DNA from: 66-474 sp035695065
GTDB lineage: Bacteria; Pseudomonadota; Gammaproteobacteria; Xanthomonadales; Rhodanobacteraceae
Reading direction: 5' to 3'
DNA: 64,000 nt
NCBI GenBank assembly: GCA_035695065.1
Contig: DASSEW010000076.1
Span: 1 to 64,000 of the forward strand
Under the pieces are notes generated by a model, which saw only the letters and a list, made by a program, of their open reading frames with translations, made no database searches and was not told where the DNA came from. Of the stretch, positions 20,001 through 27,433 are shown one piece after another (position 1 is the first letter of the stretch; the number at the start of each line of letters is the position of its first letter). The position numbers were made by a program, and so were the translations under genes.

Positions 20001-21272
20001 GGTGCCGCCGACGCCGAACGAACTCACCGCCGCGCGCCGCGGCGTGCCGTTGCGCGGCCATTCGATATTCTGGTCGGCGACCTTGAACGGGCTCGCCTCG
20101 AAGTCGATCTCCGGATTGGCGCGCTGGTAGTGCAGGCTGCGCGGGATCCTGCCGTGGTGCAGGCTGAGCGCGGTCTTGATCAGGCCGGTCACGCCGGCCG
20201 CGGCGACCAGGTGCCCGAGGTTGCCCTTGGCCGAACCGAGCCAGCAATACTGCTTCGCTTCGGTGTCTTCGCGGTACGCGCGCGTCAGCGCTTCCACTTC
20301 GATCGGGTCGCCCAGAGGCGTGCCGGTGCCGTGCGCTTCGACATACTGGATCGAGTCGGCGCCCACCTCGGCGCAGGCCAGCGCCTGCCGGATCGCCATC
20401 GCCTGCCCGCGCACGCTGGGTGCGCTGAAGCTCGCCTTGTCGCCGCCGTCGTTGTTGACGGCAACGCCGCGGATCACCGCCCAGATGGTGTCGCCGCTTT
20501 CGATCGCGTCGCTCAGACGCTTCAACGCGACCACGCCGCCGCCGGACGAGAACACCGTGCCGCTGGCTTCCGCGTCGAACGGGCGGCAGTGGCCATCGCT
20601 GGATTCCATGCCGCCTTCGACTGGAAGATAACCCGATTCCTGCGGCACCACGATGTTGATGCCGCCGGCCAACGCAAGGTCGCACTGCCAGCTCATCAGC
20701 GCGTACCACGCCTGCGCCACGGCCACCAGCGAAGTCGAGCAGGCGGTGTTGATCGAGAGCGCCGGGCCGTGCAGGTCCAGCCGGTGCGCGACGCGCGTCG
20801 CCGCGTAGTCCTTTTCGTTCGCCAGCATCGCCGGGAATTCGCCGGTGGTGCGCAGCAGGTCGGGACGCGCTTCCACGCGCTTGCGATACGTGTTGTTGGA
20901 CGTCCCGGCGTACACGCCGATGGAGCCCGCGAAGCGCGACGGATCCACGCCCGCATGTTCCAGCGCATTCCAACTGAGCTCCAGCAGGATCCGCTGCTGC
21001 GGATCCATCAGCAAGGCTTCCGCCGGCGAGATGCCGAAGAAGGCCGCGTCGAAGCGGTCGGCGCCGTCCATCACGCCGCGCGCGGCGACGTAACGCGGAT
21101 GCTTGCGCAGGTCGGCGGGAACCGAAGCGTCGAGCTGCTCCGGCGCGAACCGGCTGATGCAGTCGCGGCCTTCGACCAGATTGTTCCAGAGTTCCTCGAC
21201 CGAGCGCGCGCCCGGGAATCGTCCCGCCATGCCGACGATCGCAACGCCTTCGCCGAGATGATTTGCGCTCAT
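14022..21272 (-). CDS. Hybrid PKS-NRPS megasynthase, KS-AT-ACP-C-A-PCP-TE
   Basis: I use ATG 21272 (AGGGAGGG upstream) rather than TTG 21278, giving 2416 residues. Domain order with key residues: KS 8-430 (Cys178 in TACSTS, His314, His354); AT 530-830 (Ser631 in GHSSGEY; HAFH at 727-730, the malonyl-type motif); ACP about 935-1005 (Ser967 in LGLDSL); a coiled-coil linker near 1030-1055; C 1075-1490 (HHLVLDG, 1201-1207); A 1520-2010 (YTSGSTGQPKG, NLYGPTETT, NGKIDRK); PCP 2035-2105 (Ser2069 in LGGDSL); type I TE 2140-2400 (Ser2214, Asp2241, His2376). There is no KR, DH, ER, MT or epimerase. The A-domain ten-residue code reads D-I-L-Q-L-G-L-I-W-K, which I recall as a glycine code. All active residues look intact. 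It should extend an incoming aminoacyl unit with one malonyl unit, then an amino acid, and release it. The KS-AT linker carries an in-frame palindromic repeat (19899-19941). Confidence 0.95.
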   Translation of the reverse strand: MSANHLGEGVAIVGMAGRFPGARSVEELWNNLVEGRDCISRFAPEQLDASVPADLRKHPRYVAARGVMDGADRFDAAFFGISPAEALLMDPQQRILLELSWNALEHAGVDPSRFAGSIGVYAGTSNNTYRKRVEARPDLLRTTGEFPAMLANEKDYAATRVAHRLDLHGPALSINTACSTSLVAVAQAWYALMSWQCDLALAGGINIVVPQESGYLPVEGGMESSDGHCRPFDAEASGTVFSSGGGVVALKRLSDAIESGDTIWAVIRGVAVNNDGGDKASFSAPSVRGQAMAIRQALACAEVGADSIQYVEAHGTGTPLGDPIEVEALTRAYREDTEAKQYCWLGSAKGNLGHLVAAAGVTGLIKTALSLHHGRIPRSLHYQRANPEIDFEASPFKVADQNIEWPRNGTPRRAAVSSFGVGGTNAHVILEEAPQIEGRKVQGDGGSRPASGGLKPALLVLSAHDEAALQRRAEELAQALRGHRDEVLPDIAATLALGRKPMRVRGAVVARDVEQARERLTQVVARRADAKPRVVFLFPGQGSQHAGMARELVETEPVFREAFERCCTLASQHLDRDLRELILPLPDRMQESQLALSETRYTQPALFAVEYALAELWESLGVRADVMIGHSSGEYVAACRAGVFTLEEAIELMIARASAMYAQPRGAMLALRVAERDLPKQLPRNIEIAAVNAPLLTVLAGAEEAIENCAARLAEADIASTRLQVSHAFHSSLMEGALPAVKRAFERVQARAPQRTFYSCVSGLPIENGQATSADYWCSQVRKPVRFADALQHALAQAEGPSLLLEVGPGQALTGLARRMLDGRGHAVASLGPTARPGDAAEHLQRALGECWSAGAEPDWRSLFARAPRRVPLPGYPFRGERYWIEAQPEAANEAALEGLPRVREGVQAVQAAVDALLPQPAPKAVAPEPRAKRLVAELRELFGKMAGAPIGLSQTSSRLLDLGLDSLALTQAALEIERHYGVPVKFRRLLEDLDSIDKLAAMLDRALPAEAAPLAPEPVAEVALAPAEQESLLQQLLHNQQVLMEQQAELQRALDGRDGLAPEPELPPAVELSLTDSQMEKWLAGQYGGLSGLCYNESFLLTLEGQLDRNALEDALQCVIGRHEAFTLSFAADGSVQRTGSPQPPPLQFIDMAGDAADQRLAEHCKRELQQAFDLQRAPLLRTQLLRLAPQRHALLIVVHHLVLDGWSEVVLLDELAQAYNAFAAGARPAFAPAESWCDYVREEFERRDGESGARQIEFWRERYATLPEPLGLPADRPRSQASALDFSAATARHDFAPELIAALRARAREQGITFYSMLLAGLSVLLSRLSGQHDLTIGIPFAGQALTGKHGLIGDCVNTLPLRVRVEDEQTFDHLAFAMHRELLDVGENQDLTLSTVVHALDQAAGAERPRLAEVVFSLNPRMSARVFDKLHHSVRDCERAALYPELFFNLYESNGGLSLDLHYRTAYFDEATVRRWISHYEVLLAAALERGDTANAALPLLAPSARLQVLHGWNDSAREYDRGASLTAMIDAQAMQAPERIAVECTDGALTYAQLQRRSDTIARALLARGVHRGELVGVCVPRGVELLPALLGIMKSGAAYVPLDPAFPAERLRYMADHSGLRHVVVLRAESAPEVVTRGRMLLEVDRLPRRRRLVRKPLPELGGNDLAYVLYTSGSTGQPKGVRILHRNLVNFLTGMAERPGLGADDVLCAITTLSFDIAGLELYLPLIVGARIALASERLLADPQGLMQLIQERGVTVLQTTPSLLRLLLDGGRIEGVRGLKLLVGGEPLPRDLAEAALPRCRELWNLYGPTETTIWSTASRVEHGVGPLPLGTPIANTQIYVLDARRQPVPPGVAGEIWIAGAGVADGYQGRPDLTAERFLPNPFVDRRIAGVHARMYRTGDMGTLRDGVLHFLGRADDQIKLRGYRIEPGDIEAVALKAPGVREAVAVAREFSASDKRLVLYVAGNADATKLRERLRVGLPTYMLPQHVEVLESLPKTPNGKIDRKSLPMPSSIAGQAPATGKEPERPLDHLERTFLQLWRDLLRVQDIRPDDNFFDLGGDSLLAVRVFQRAQELTGVNLPLSTLLTAPTIAGQAAAFRAAGAEAPDSAVPREAVAGAADPWALLVPLQPRGSLPPLFCVHAVGGNVLGYKPLAEALGEDRPFYGIQAVGLDGVTPPLESLQAMAARYCAEIRSLQPQGPYFLAGRSMGGMIAYEIARQFQEQGERIALLALFDTYGPGNHHFELQRAGSLKRMSYRWHERLERLRHTDLHKIRQWIGEFAYWRGLWFTDAVRLRWARATGRTLPHALRYRVLLECNQRAYYDYVPPSYPGKITLFRAAEHPAEMAASYGLGWENAATDLEVIQMTGDHDSMIEQPSLVPVFRAVLDRAQAAIEPREQHDAPVEHELVA
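19899..19941. repeat. Two-hairpin palindromic repeat inside the megasynthase gene
   Basis: Two adjacent near-identical hairpins, 19902-19909/19912-19919 and 19923-19930/19933-19940, each with 8-base GGCGGGT-type arms and a 2-base loop. In the megasynthase frame they encode GDGGSRPASGGLKPALL in the linker between KS and AT, so the insertion is tolerated. Related two-hairpin elements occur at 46650-46689 and 61595-61646. Confidence 0.8.
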
Positions 21273-21274
21273 GT

Positions 21275-23188
21275 TCAACCCTCCCTGTTGATGCGACGGC
21301 TGGCGAACTTCGCCAGCGCCGCACGTTGGACTGCTCCCGTGACCTGTGCATCGCGCAGGCGCGCGGCCTGCGTGGCCGCCGCGACCGGCGCGGCTTCCAG
21401 CCAGGCCGCCTGCGCGGCGATGCTGGGGTGTTCGTAAAGATGCGCGGCAGTGATGCTGTTGTAACCGTGCCTGCGCAATTCAGTGAGCGCGCGCACCACG
21501 GTCAGTGAACGCGCGCCTTCGTCGAACAGGTTGGCGTGCGCGTCCAGCTGCTTGCGTTCCAGCAATTGCGACCACAGCGCGCGCAACTGCTCGCGCACCG
21601 GCGCATGTTCGGGCCACGCGATCGGCGTGCGTTCGCCTTCGCGCGCCAGCGCGCGGCGGTCGAGCTTGCCGCTCGCGGTGTGTGGCAACGCCGCGTGGAT
21701 CACGAATTCCTGCGGCACCATCCACGCCGGCAACTGCGCGCGGCAATGCGCGCGCCACTGCCCGCGCAACACCGCTTCATCAGGACTGCCGGCGCGGGTG
21801 ACCACGTGCGCGACCAGCCGCTTGCCCTGGGCGCCGTCGCTCAGCACCACCGCCGCCTGGGTGACCGCCGCGTGCCGCACCAGCACGCTTTCGACCTCGG
21901 CCGGTTCGATGCGATAGCCATCCAGCTTGATCTGTTCGTCGAGGCGCCCGAGATATTCAAGCGCGCCGTCCTGGAGTTCGCGCACGCGATCGCCGGTGCG
22001 GTACCAGCGCGCGCCTTCGTGCTGGATGAAGCGTTCGGCGGTCAGGCGGTCGCGATGCAGGTAGCCGACCGCGAGACATTCGCCGCCCAGCAGCAACTCG
22101 CCCTCCTCGCCGCGCGCGACCGGCTTCAGCCCGGCACCAGCCAGGCGCGCGCGCGCATGCGGCAGAGGCCGCCCGATCGGCGGCAGCTCCGGCCAGGCGT
22201 TCGGGTCGCCGCGCAATTCGTGCGCGGTCACGACGTGGGTTTCGGTCGGCCCGTAATGGTTGTGCAGCACGCAGTCGGGAAGGACGGTGAACAACGCGCG
22301 CACCGCGGGCGTGATCCGCAGTTGCTCGCCGGCGGTGATCACGTCCCGCAGCGCGTTCGGCAGTTCGCCGCCGGCACTCACGGCTTCCGCCAGCGCGTGC
22401 AGCGCCGCGACCGGCAGGAACACGCGCTCGATCCGCTCGCCGTTCAACAATGCCAGCAGCTTCCACGGATCGCGGCGCGCCTCGCCATCGGCCACCACCA
22501 GCGTGCCGCCGCTGGCGAAGGTGGAAAGCATTTCCTGGAACGAGACATCGAATCCGAAGGGCGCGAATTGCAGCGTGCGCGCAGGCGTGCCCAGCCGCGG
22601 GTGCGCCATGTGCCAGCCGATCAGCGCGGCGAGCGCGGCACTGCGCATCAGCACGCCCTTGGGCCGGCCGCTGGAGCCGGAAGTGAACAACAGGTACGCC
22701 GCTTCCGCGTGGCAGGCCGGTGCGGGCGGCGCGCCGACGCCGCGCGCTTCCAGCTCGCCGCGTTCGCAGCGCGGCAGCCGGCGCGGCCAGCGCAGGCGCG
22801 GATCTTCGGACGCAACCAGCAGGCGCGGGCGCGCGTCGTCCAGCATTCCGCGCAGACGCTTCGCGGGCAGGCTGAGGTCCAGCGGCATGCACACACCGCC
22901 GGCACGCATCACGCCGAGGATCAGCATCACCGTTTCCGGCTCGCGTTGCGCGCCCAGCGCGACGATGTCGCCGGGGCGCACGCCGAGCGCATGCAATCCG
23001 GCGGCAATGCGTTCCACCGAACCGGAGAAGTCGGCGTAATCCAGCGCCTGCGCGTTGCCCTGCAGCGCCAGCGCGTGCGGCCGTGCCGAGGCCGCGCGCA
23101 ACAACGGCTGCAGCAGCAACGGCGACGGCGTCAGCGCGTGCATCGCCGCATCCGTTTGCATCGCGCTGCTATCCATCGCCGTCTGCAC
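21275..23188 (-). CDS. NRPS loading protein, A-PCP (proline-type adenylation code)
   Basis: An AGGAGG at 23196-23201 lies 7 bases before GTG 23188, so I start there (637 residues); the GTG/ATG pair at 23224/23221 lacks such a site. Residues 25-520 are an adenylation domain with the core motifs LLFTSGSSGRPKG, the A4 region GFDVSFQE, NHYGPTET, WYRTGDRV and the catalytic Lys508 (SGKLDRR). The ten-residue pocket reads D-V-Q-F-I-A-H-V-V-K (Asp214, Val215, Gln218, Phe257, Ile284, Ala286, His311, Val319, Val320, Lys508), which matches the L-proline type as I know it. Residues 530-605 are a carrier domain with Ser561 in EGARSL, a variant of the usual LGG(H/D)SL. There is no C domain, as expected for a loading module. 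The stop lies 2 bases before the megasynthase ATG: one operon, in biosynthetic order. Confidence 0.93.
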   Translation of the reverse strand: MQTAMDSSAMQTDAAMHALTPSPLLLQPLLRAASARPHALALQGNAQALDYADFSGSVERIAAGLHALGVRPGDIVALGAQREPETVMLILGVMRAGGVCMPLDLSLPAKRLRGMLDDARPRLLVASEDPRLRWPRRLPRCERGELEARGVGAPPAPACHAEAAYLLFTSGSSGRPKGVLMRSAALAALIGWHMAHPRLGTPARTLQFAPFGFDVSFQEMLSTFASGGTLVVADGEARRDPWKLLALLNGERIERVFLPVAALHALAEAVSAGGELPNALRDVITAGEQLRITPAVRALFTVLPDCVLHNHYGPTETHVVTAHELRGDPNAWPELPPIGRPLPHARARLAGAGLKPVARGEEGELLLGGECLAVGYLHRDRLTAERFIQHEGARWYRTGDRVRELQDGALEYLGRLDEQIKLDGYRIEPAEVESVLVRHAAVTQAAVVLSDGAQGKRLVAHVVTRAGSPDEAVLRGQWRAHCRAQLPAWMVPQEFVIHAALPHTASGKLDRRALAREGERTPIAWPEHAPVREQLRALWSQLLERKQLDAHANLFDEGARSLTVVRALTELRRHGYNSITAAHLYEHPSIAAQAAWLEAAPVAAATQAARLRDAQVTGAVQRAALAKFASRRINREG

Positions 23189-23346
23189 CTGGTTTCCTCC
23201 TGCAATTTCACGCGTACGCATCACGTGAACGATTCGTGCATTTGCCCTTTGCCGTCCAATGCGTAAGATGTTTCGGTCGCGTCGCGTTCGGCGCGCACTG
23301 ACGGGCCGGGAATGGCCCGGTTCAGAACCGCCTCGGGGGTGGGCTG
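23189..23346. promoter_or_regulatory. Divergent spacer between the NRPS operon and a J-domain gene
   Basis: Both neighbouring genes start at the edges of this 158-base stretch and run apart, so the NRPS operon promoter must lie here or within its first codons. I see the AGGAGG ribosome site of the A-PCP gene but no clear -35/-10 pair. Confidence 0.45.
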
Positions 23347-23754
23347 ATGATCGCTGACATGGATTTCATTGCGCTCTACGAAGAGCTCGGCCTCGCGCCC
23401 GGCGCGTGCAGCCTGTCCGAGTTCAAGCTCGCCTACCGGCGCCGGATGCAGCAGCTGCATCCTGACCGCAATCCCGATTCCGCCGGCGAATCCGCGCCCG
23501 AATCCCTGCAGCACCTGATGGCGATCTACCGCGAAGCGATTGCGTTCGAGCGTCGCTTCGGTCGCCTGCCGGGCGCGGAACCGAACAACGGCCGTCGCAC
23601 CGCCGCCGCGCCCGCCGCATTCTCCACGCCGCATCACGCGAGCGCCGCGATCGGATCGGGACAGCAATTGCCGTGGCGCCGCCTGCTGTTCGCGGGCCTG
23701 GTGCTGCTCGCGCTGGGCTGGGTGCTGTGGGGCGTGGGCCTGCTGGTGCTCTGA
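23347..23754 (+). CDS. Small J-domain protein with a C-terminal membrane anchor
   Basis: The 135-residue protein begins with a J domain (residues about 5-65) in which helix II is basic (EFKLAYRRRMQ) and the essential HPD tripeptide is at 38-40 (LHPDRNP). A Pro/Ala/Ser-rich linker follows, then one strongly hydrophobic segment near residues 112-133 that should anchor it in the inner membrane with the J domain in the cytoplasm. J domains stimulate DnaK ATPase. It lacks the Gly/Phe and zinc regions of DnaJ itself. It is divergent from the NRPS operon; a chaperone role for the large synthase is conceivable but only inferred. Confidence 0.75.
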   Translation: MIADMDFIALYEELGLAPGACSLSEFKLAYRRRMQQLHPDRNPDSAGESAPESLQHLMAIYREAIAFERRFGRLPGAEPNNGRRTAAAPAAFSTPHHASAAIGSGQQLPWRRLLFAGLVLLALGWVLWGVGLLVL

Positions 23755-23816
23755 CGCACGCACTCCGCGCACCTGCGCGCCGCACGTCGAATCGAAACGG
23801 AAAGTGCGCGCCGGGT

Positions 23817-25217
23817 TCATCGCGCGCCGCGCCCGAACAGCACGACCTCGACCGTCTGCAACAGGATCATCAGGTCGAACATCAGGTTGTGGTTCTTGAC
23901 GTAGAACAGGTCGAACTTCAGCTTTTCTTCCGCGTCCTCCTGCGAGGCGCCGTAGGCGTAGCGCAACTGCGCCCAGCCGGTGAGGCCCGGCTTGACGCAA
24001 TGGCGCAGCGGGTAATAGCGGATGTTCGCGTTGAAGTTGTCCACGAACTGCGGGCGTTCCGGACGCGGACCGATGAAGCTCATGTCGCCGCGCAGCACGT
24101 TCCACAGCTGCGGCAATTCGTCCAGCCGCGCCTTGCGGATGAAGCGGCCGACGCGTGTGACGCGATCGTCGTCCGTGCTGGCGAAGCGCGCCACGCCGTC
24201 GCGCTCGGCATCGGTGCGCATGCTGCGGAACTTCACCAGCCAGAAGGTCCGCCCGTGTTCGCCCACGCGCTCCTGCCGGTAGAACACCGGCGCGCCCGCG
24301 CCCGATTCGATCCGGATCGCCAGCGCGGTCAGCAGCATCAGCGGCCAGGCCAGCGCGATCATGACCAAAGCCGCGGCGAGATCGAAGCTGCGCTTGATCA
24401 GCCTGCGCAATGGCGAGGTGTTGAAGCCGTCCGAGAACACCAGCCATGAAGGATTGGCGAGGTTCATCCGGATCTGCCCCGACTCCCGCTCGAAGAAGTC
24501 GGCCAGCTCCACGACGGCGATGCCGGATTGCTTGCACTCTAGCAGATCTTCCATCGGCAGCCCGGCGCGGCGGTCGTCCGCGCCGACCACGATTTCGTCG
24601 ACCTGCATGCGCCGCGCCAGCGCGAACAGCGAACCGCGCGGGCGCGCCAGCCTGTTGGCCGGCACCTGCACGGCTTCCTTGCCCATCGGCACGTAGGCGA
24701 TGATGCGGAAGCCGCGGCAATCTGAACGCCGCCGCATCCGCTGCGCGAGCTGGGCCGCGCGCGCGCCGGCGCCGAGCACCAGCACGCGCCGCTTGAACAG
24801 GTCGGCGTCGATCAGGCGCAGGAACACGACCCGGAACGCTGCCACCGCGACGAACCCGACCATCAGCGCGATGCCCAGCACGCCGCGGCCGATGTAGGTC
24901 GGCGGGATCACGTAATAGAGCACCAGCAGCGCGCTGCCGCCGAGCACGAAGCCGACCGCCTGGCGCGTGAACAGCCCGCGCCAGTTGGCGCGCAGATGGT
25001 TCTGGTAGAGGCCCAGCGCCACCATGCCCAGCACCACCATCAGCGCGACCAGCAATGCGCGCAGGCGCAGCGCGTGGCCGAACTGGATCTGCGTGGCCGG
25101 GTCACCCCAGTAACGCAGGCCGATGGCGCAGTACACGCAGCTCACCAGCAGCAGGAACTCCATACCGGCGAGCAACAACTGCCAGCGCAATGCGCGCTGC
25201 CGCAACAACCGAAACAT
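23817..25217 (-). CDS. Polyprenyl glycosylphosphotransferase (initiating sugar transferase, EpsB-like)
   Basis: The ATG at 25217 has AAGGAG upstream and gives 466 residues; the longer open frame has no such support. Four or five N-terminal membrane helices (about 12-130) are followed by a Rossmann-like CoA_binding_3 domain (VLVLGAGARA) and the C-terminal bacterial sugar transferase domain (about 275-460): KRSFDLAAA, KFRSMRTDA, RKARLDELPQLWNVL, the FIGPRPERP loop and KPGLTGWAQ. Such enzymes move a sugar-1-phosphate from a nucleotide sugar to undecaprenyl phosphate, the first step of exopolysaccharide repeat synthesis. The overall pattern resembles the PEP-CTERM/EpsH-associated subgroup, though no exosortase is seen here. 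It likely starts the glycan handled by the flippase and glycosyltransferase genes of this region. Confidence 0.9.
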   Translation of the reverse strand: MFRLLRQRALRWQLLLAGMEFLLLVSCVYCAIGLRYWGDPATQIQFGHALRLRALLVALMVVLGMVALGLYQNHLRANWRGLFTRQAVGFVLGGSALLVLYYVIPPTYIGRGVLGIALMVGFVAVAAFRVVFLRLIDADLFKRRVLVLGAGARAAQLAQRMRRRSDCRGFRIIAYVPMGKEAVQVPANRLARPRGSLFALARRMQVDEIVVGADDRRAGLPMEDLLECKQSGIAVVELADFFERESGQIRMNLANPSWLVFSDGFNTSPLRRLIKRSFDLAAALVMIALAWPLMLLTALAIRIESGAGAPVFYRQERVGEHGRTFWLVKFRSMRTDAERDGVARFASTDDDRVTRVGRFIRKARLDELPQLWNVLRGDMSFIGPRPERPQFVDNFNANIRYYPLRHCVKPGLTGWAQLRYAYGASQEDAEEKLKFDLFYVKNHNLMFDLMILLQTVEVVLFGRGAR

Positions 25218-25600
25218 ACCGCTCCTTCCCTGGAACTCGTCCCTTGTGCAACTCCAATGACGCACAGCCGAGCCACGTTTCGTGAGTAGCAGCTTCCTGC
25301 TGCGGATGCATCGAATCCGTGAAACCGGCAACTCGCACCCTCCATTCCGGCGCGAGTACGAAATGCAAACTTAACTCATGCCGACGTCGACAAAGCGTGA
25401 CCGCCGCGTGGCGCGCGCACGCGCGTATGATTCCGGGACTCTGGATTTCACGATGGTGCGGCCGCACTTGCGTTGACATCCACTTCGCCCGGCATCTTCA
25501 TACTCCGGGAACTCACGATGCCATTGCGGAGCAATGGTCTTCCGCCCCCGGCAAGGGGACTTCACCAGCCCAGGCGCGTCGCCCGAACAGGAGAAACATC
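25218..25600. promoter_or_regulatory. Divergent intergenic region upstream of glmS (383 bases)
   Basis: No gene is supported here. The flanking genes diverge, so at least two promoters are expected. The only clear signal is the GGAG ribosome site just before glmS. Nothing resembling the glmS ribozyme core of Gram-positive bacteria is visible, as expected for a proteobacterium. Confidence 0.4.
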
Positions 25601-27433
25601 ATGTGTGGAATTGTTGCCGCCGCCGCCCAGCGCGATGTCGTGCCGATCCTGCTGGCAAGCCTGCACGCGCTCGAGTATCGCGGCTACGACTCCGCCGGCA
25701 TTTCGGTGCTGGCGGACGGCAGCCTCGAGCGCTTGCGCATGCCCGGCAAGGTGCGCGAACTGGAATCGCGTTACGCGGCGCAACCGATCGCCGGCCACAC
25801 GGGCATCGCGCACACGCGCTGGGCCACGCACGGCGCACCGACCGAAGCGAATGCGCATCCGCATCTCTCGGAAGGCGCGGTCGCGGTGGTGCACAACGGC
25901 ATCATCGAGAACCACGCCGAACTGCGCGAGCAGCTGATCAGGGCCGGCTATCGCTTCGATTCGCAGACCGACACCGAAGTGATCGCGCATCTGATCCATC
26001 ACGAAATGGCGAATGGCGCGGGGCTGCGCGAAGCGGTGATCGCCGCGACGCAACGCCTGCACGGCGCCTACGCAATCGCCGCCATTTCGAAGGACGAACC
26101 GGGCCACGTGGTCGGCGCGCGCCGCGGCAGCCCGTTGTGCGTCGGCATCGGCATCGGCGAACACTTCCTGGGCTCCGACGTGCAGGCGCTGATCAAGGTC
26201 ACCAACCGCATCGTCTATCTGGAAGAAGGCGACGTGGTGGAGATCGAGCGCGAGAAGATGCAGGTGTACGACGCGCACGGCAAGCCGGTCGTGCGCGCGG
26301 TGCGCGAGAGCGAGCTGTCGGCCGACGCGGTCGAGCGCGGCGAATTCCGCCATTACATGCTGAAGGAAATCCACGAGCAGCCGACCGCGGTCGCCAACAC
26401 GCTGGAGGGCCGCATCAGCGAAAACCGCGTACTGCCGAACATCTTCGGCGTGGACTCGGAGAAGCTGCTCTCGCAGGTCAAGCGCGTGCAGATCGTCGCC
26501 TGCGGCACCAGCTTCCACGCCGGCATGGTGGCGCGTTACTGGCTGGAAGGCATTGCGGGATTGCCGTGCAGCATCGAGGTCGCCAGCGAGTACCGCTACC
26601 GGCACGTGGTGGTGTCCCCCGACACGCTGTTCGTGGCGATCTCGCAATCGGGCGAAACCGCCGACACGCTCGCCGCCATGCGCGAAGGCAAGCGCCACGG
26701 CTATCTCGGCACGCTCGCGATCTGCAACGTGCCGGAGTCGAGCCTGGTGCGCGAGGCGGACTTGAACCTGATGACACGCGCCGGCCCCGAGATCGGCGTG
26801 GCGTCCACCAAGGCGTTCACGACCCAGCTCGCCGGCCTCGCACTGCTGGTACTGGAGCTGGCCCGCATCAATGGGATCGAAGAGAGCCGCTACCAGGATC
26901 TCGTGTCGGAACTCGCAAGCCTGCCGCGCCTGATCGGCGAAGCGCTGTCCATGGAACCGGAGATCGCAAGGCTCGCCGAGCGTTTCGTCAACAGGCACCA
27001 CGCGCTCTTCCTCGGCCGCGGCGCGCAGTACCCGGTGGCACTGGAAGGCGCGCTCAAGCTGAAGGAGATTTCCTACATCCACGCCGAGGCTTATCCCGCG
27101 GGCGAACTGAAGCACGGCCCGCTCGCGCTGGTGGACGAAGACATGCCGGTGATCGCGGTCGCGCCGAACAACCAGCTGCTGGAAAAGCTGAAATCGAACC
27201 TGGAGGAAGTACGCGCGCGCGGCGGCGAGTTGTTCGTGTTCGCCGACGAGACCGCGCACGTTCCCTTGAACGGTGCGCGCGGGCATTTGATCAAGGTGCC
27301 GGGAGGGAGCCACTTCATCGCACCGGCGGTGTTCACCCTGCCGCTGCAACTGCTGGCCTACCACGTCGCCGTGCTGCGCGGCACGGATGTAGATCAGCCG
27401 CGCAACCTGGCGAAATCCGTCACCGTGGAATAG
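25601..27433 (+). CDS. glmS: Glutamine-fructose-6-phosphate aminotransferase (isomerizing)
   Basis: GlmS makes glucosamine-6-phosphate from fructose-6-phosphate and glutamine, the entry step to UDP-GlcNAc for peptidoglycan and surface glycans. The 610-residue length is standard. The N-terminus MCGIVAA exposes the catalytic Cys after Met removal; the amidotransferase domain shows HTRWATHG and HNGIIENH. Two SIS domains follow, with ACGTSFHAG, SQSGETADT and the C-terminal signature AKSVTVE. The start is fixed by the required Cys2. GlmU, two steps later in the pathway, lies at 61651-63021. The 3' end overlaps the convergent dehydratase gene by 14 bases. Confidence 0.97.
   Translation: MCGIVAAAAQRDVVPILLASLHALEYRGYDSAGISVLADGSLERLRMPGKVRELESRYAAQPIAGHTGIAHTRWATHGAPTEANAHPHLSEGAVAVVHNGIIENHAELREQLIRAGYRFDSQTDTEVIAHLIHHEMANGAGLREAVIAATQRLHGAYAIAAISKDEPGHVVGARRGSPLCVGIGIGEHFLGSDVQALIKVTNRIVYLEEGDVVEIEREKMQVYDAHGKPVVRAVRESELSADAVERGEFRHYMLKEIHEQPTAVANTLEGRISENRVLPNIFGVDSEKLLSQVKRVQIVACGTSFHAGMVARYWLEGIAGLPCSIEVASEYRYRHVVVSPDTLFVAISQSGETADTLAAMREGKRHGYLGTLAICNVPESSLVREADLNLMTRAGPEIGVASTKAFTTQLAGLALLVLELARINGIEESRYQDLVSELASLPRLIGEALSMEPEIARLAERFVNRHHALFLGRGAQYPVALEGALKLKEISYIHAEAYPAGELKHGPLALVDEDMPVIAVAPNNQLLEKLKSNLEEVRARGGELFVFADETAHVPLNGARGHLIKVPGGSHFIAPAVFTLPLQLLAYHVAVLRGTDVDQPRNLAKSVTVE

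Noticed and set aside
25218..25600. A glmS ribozyme or riboswitch in the glmS leader.
   Set aside because: No conserved core was visible, and proteobacteria normally control glmS through small RNAs.
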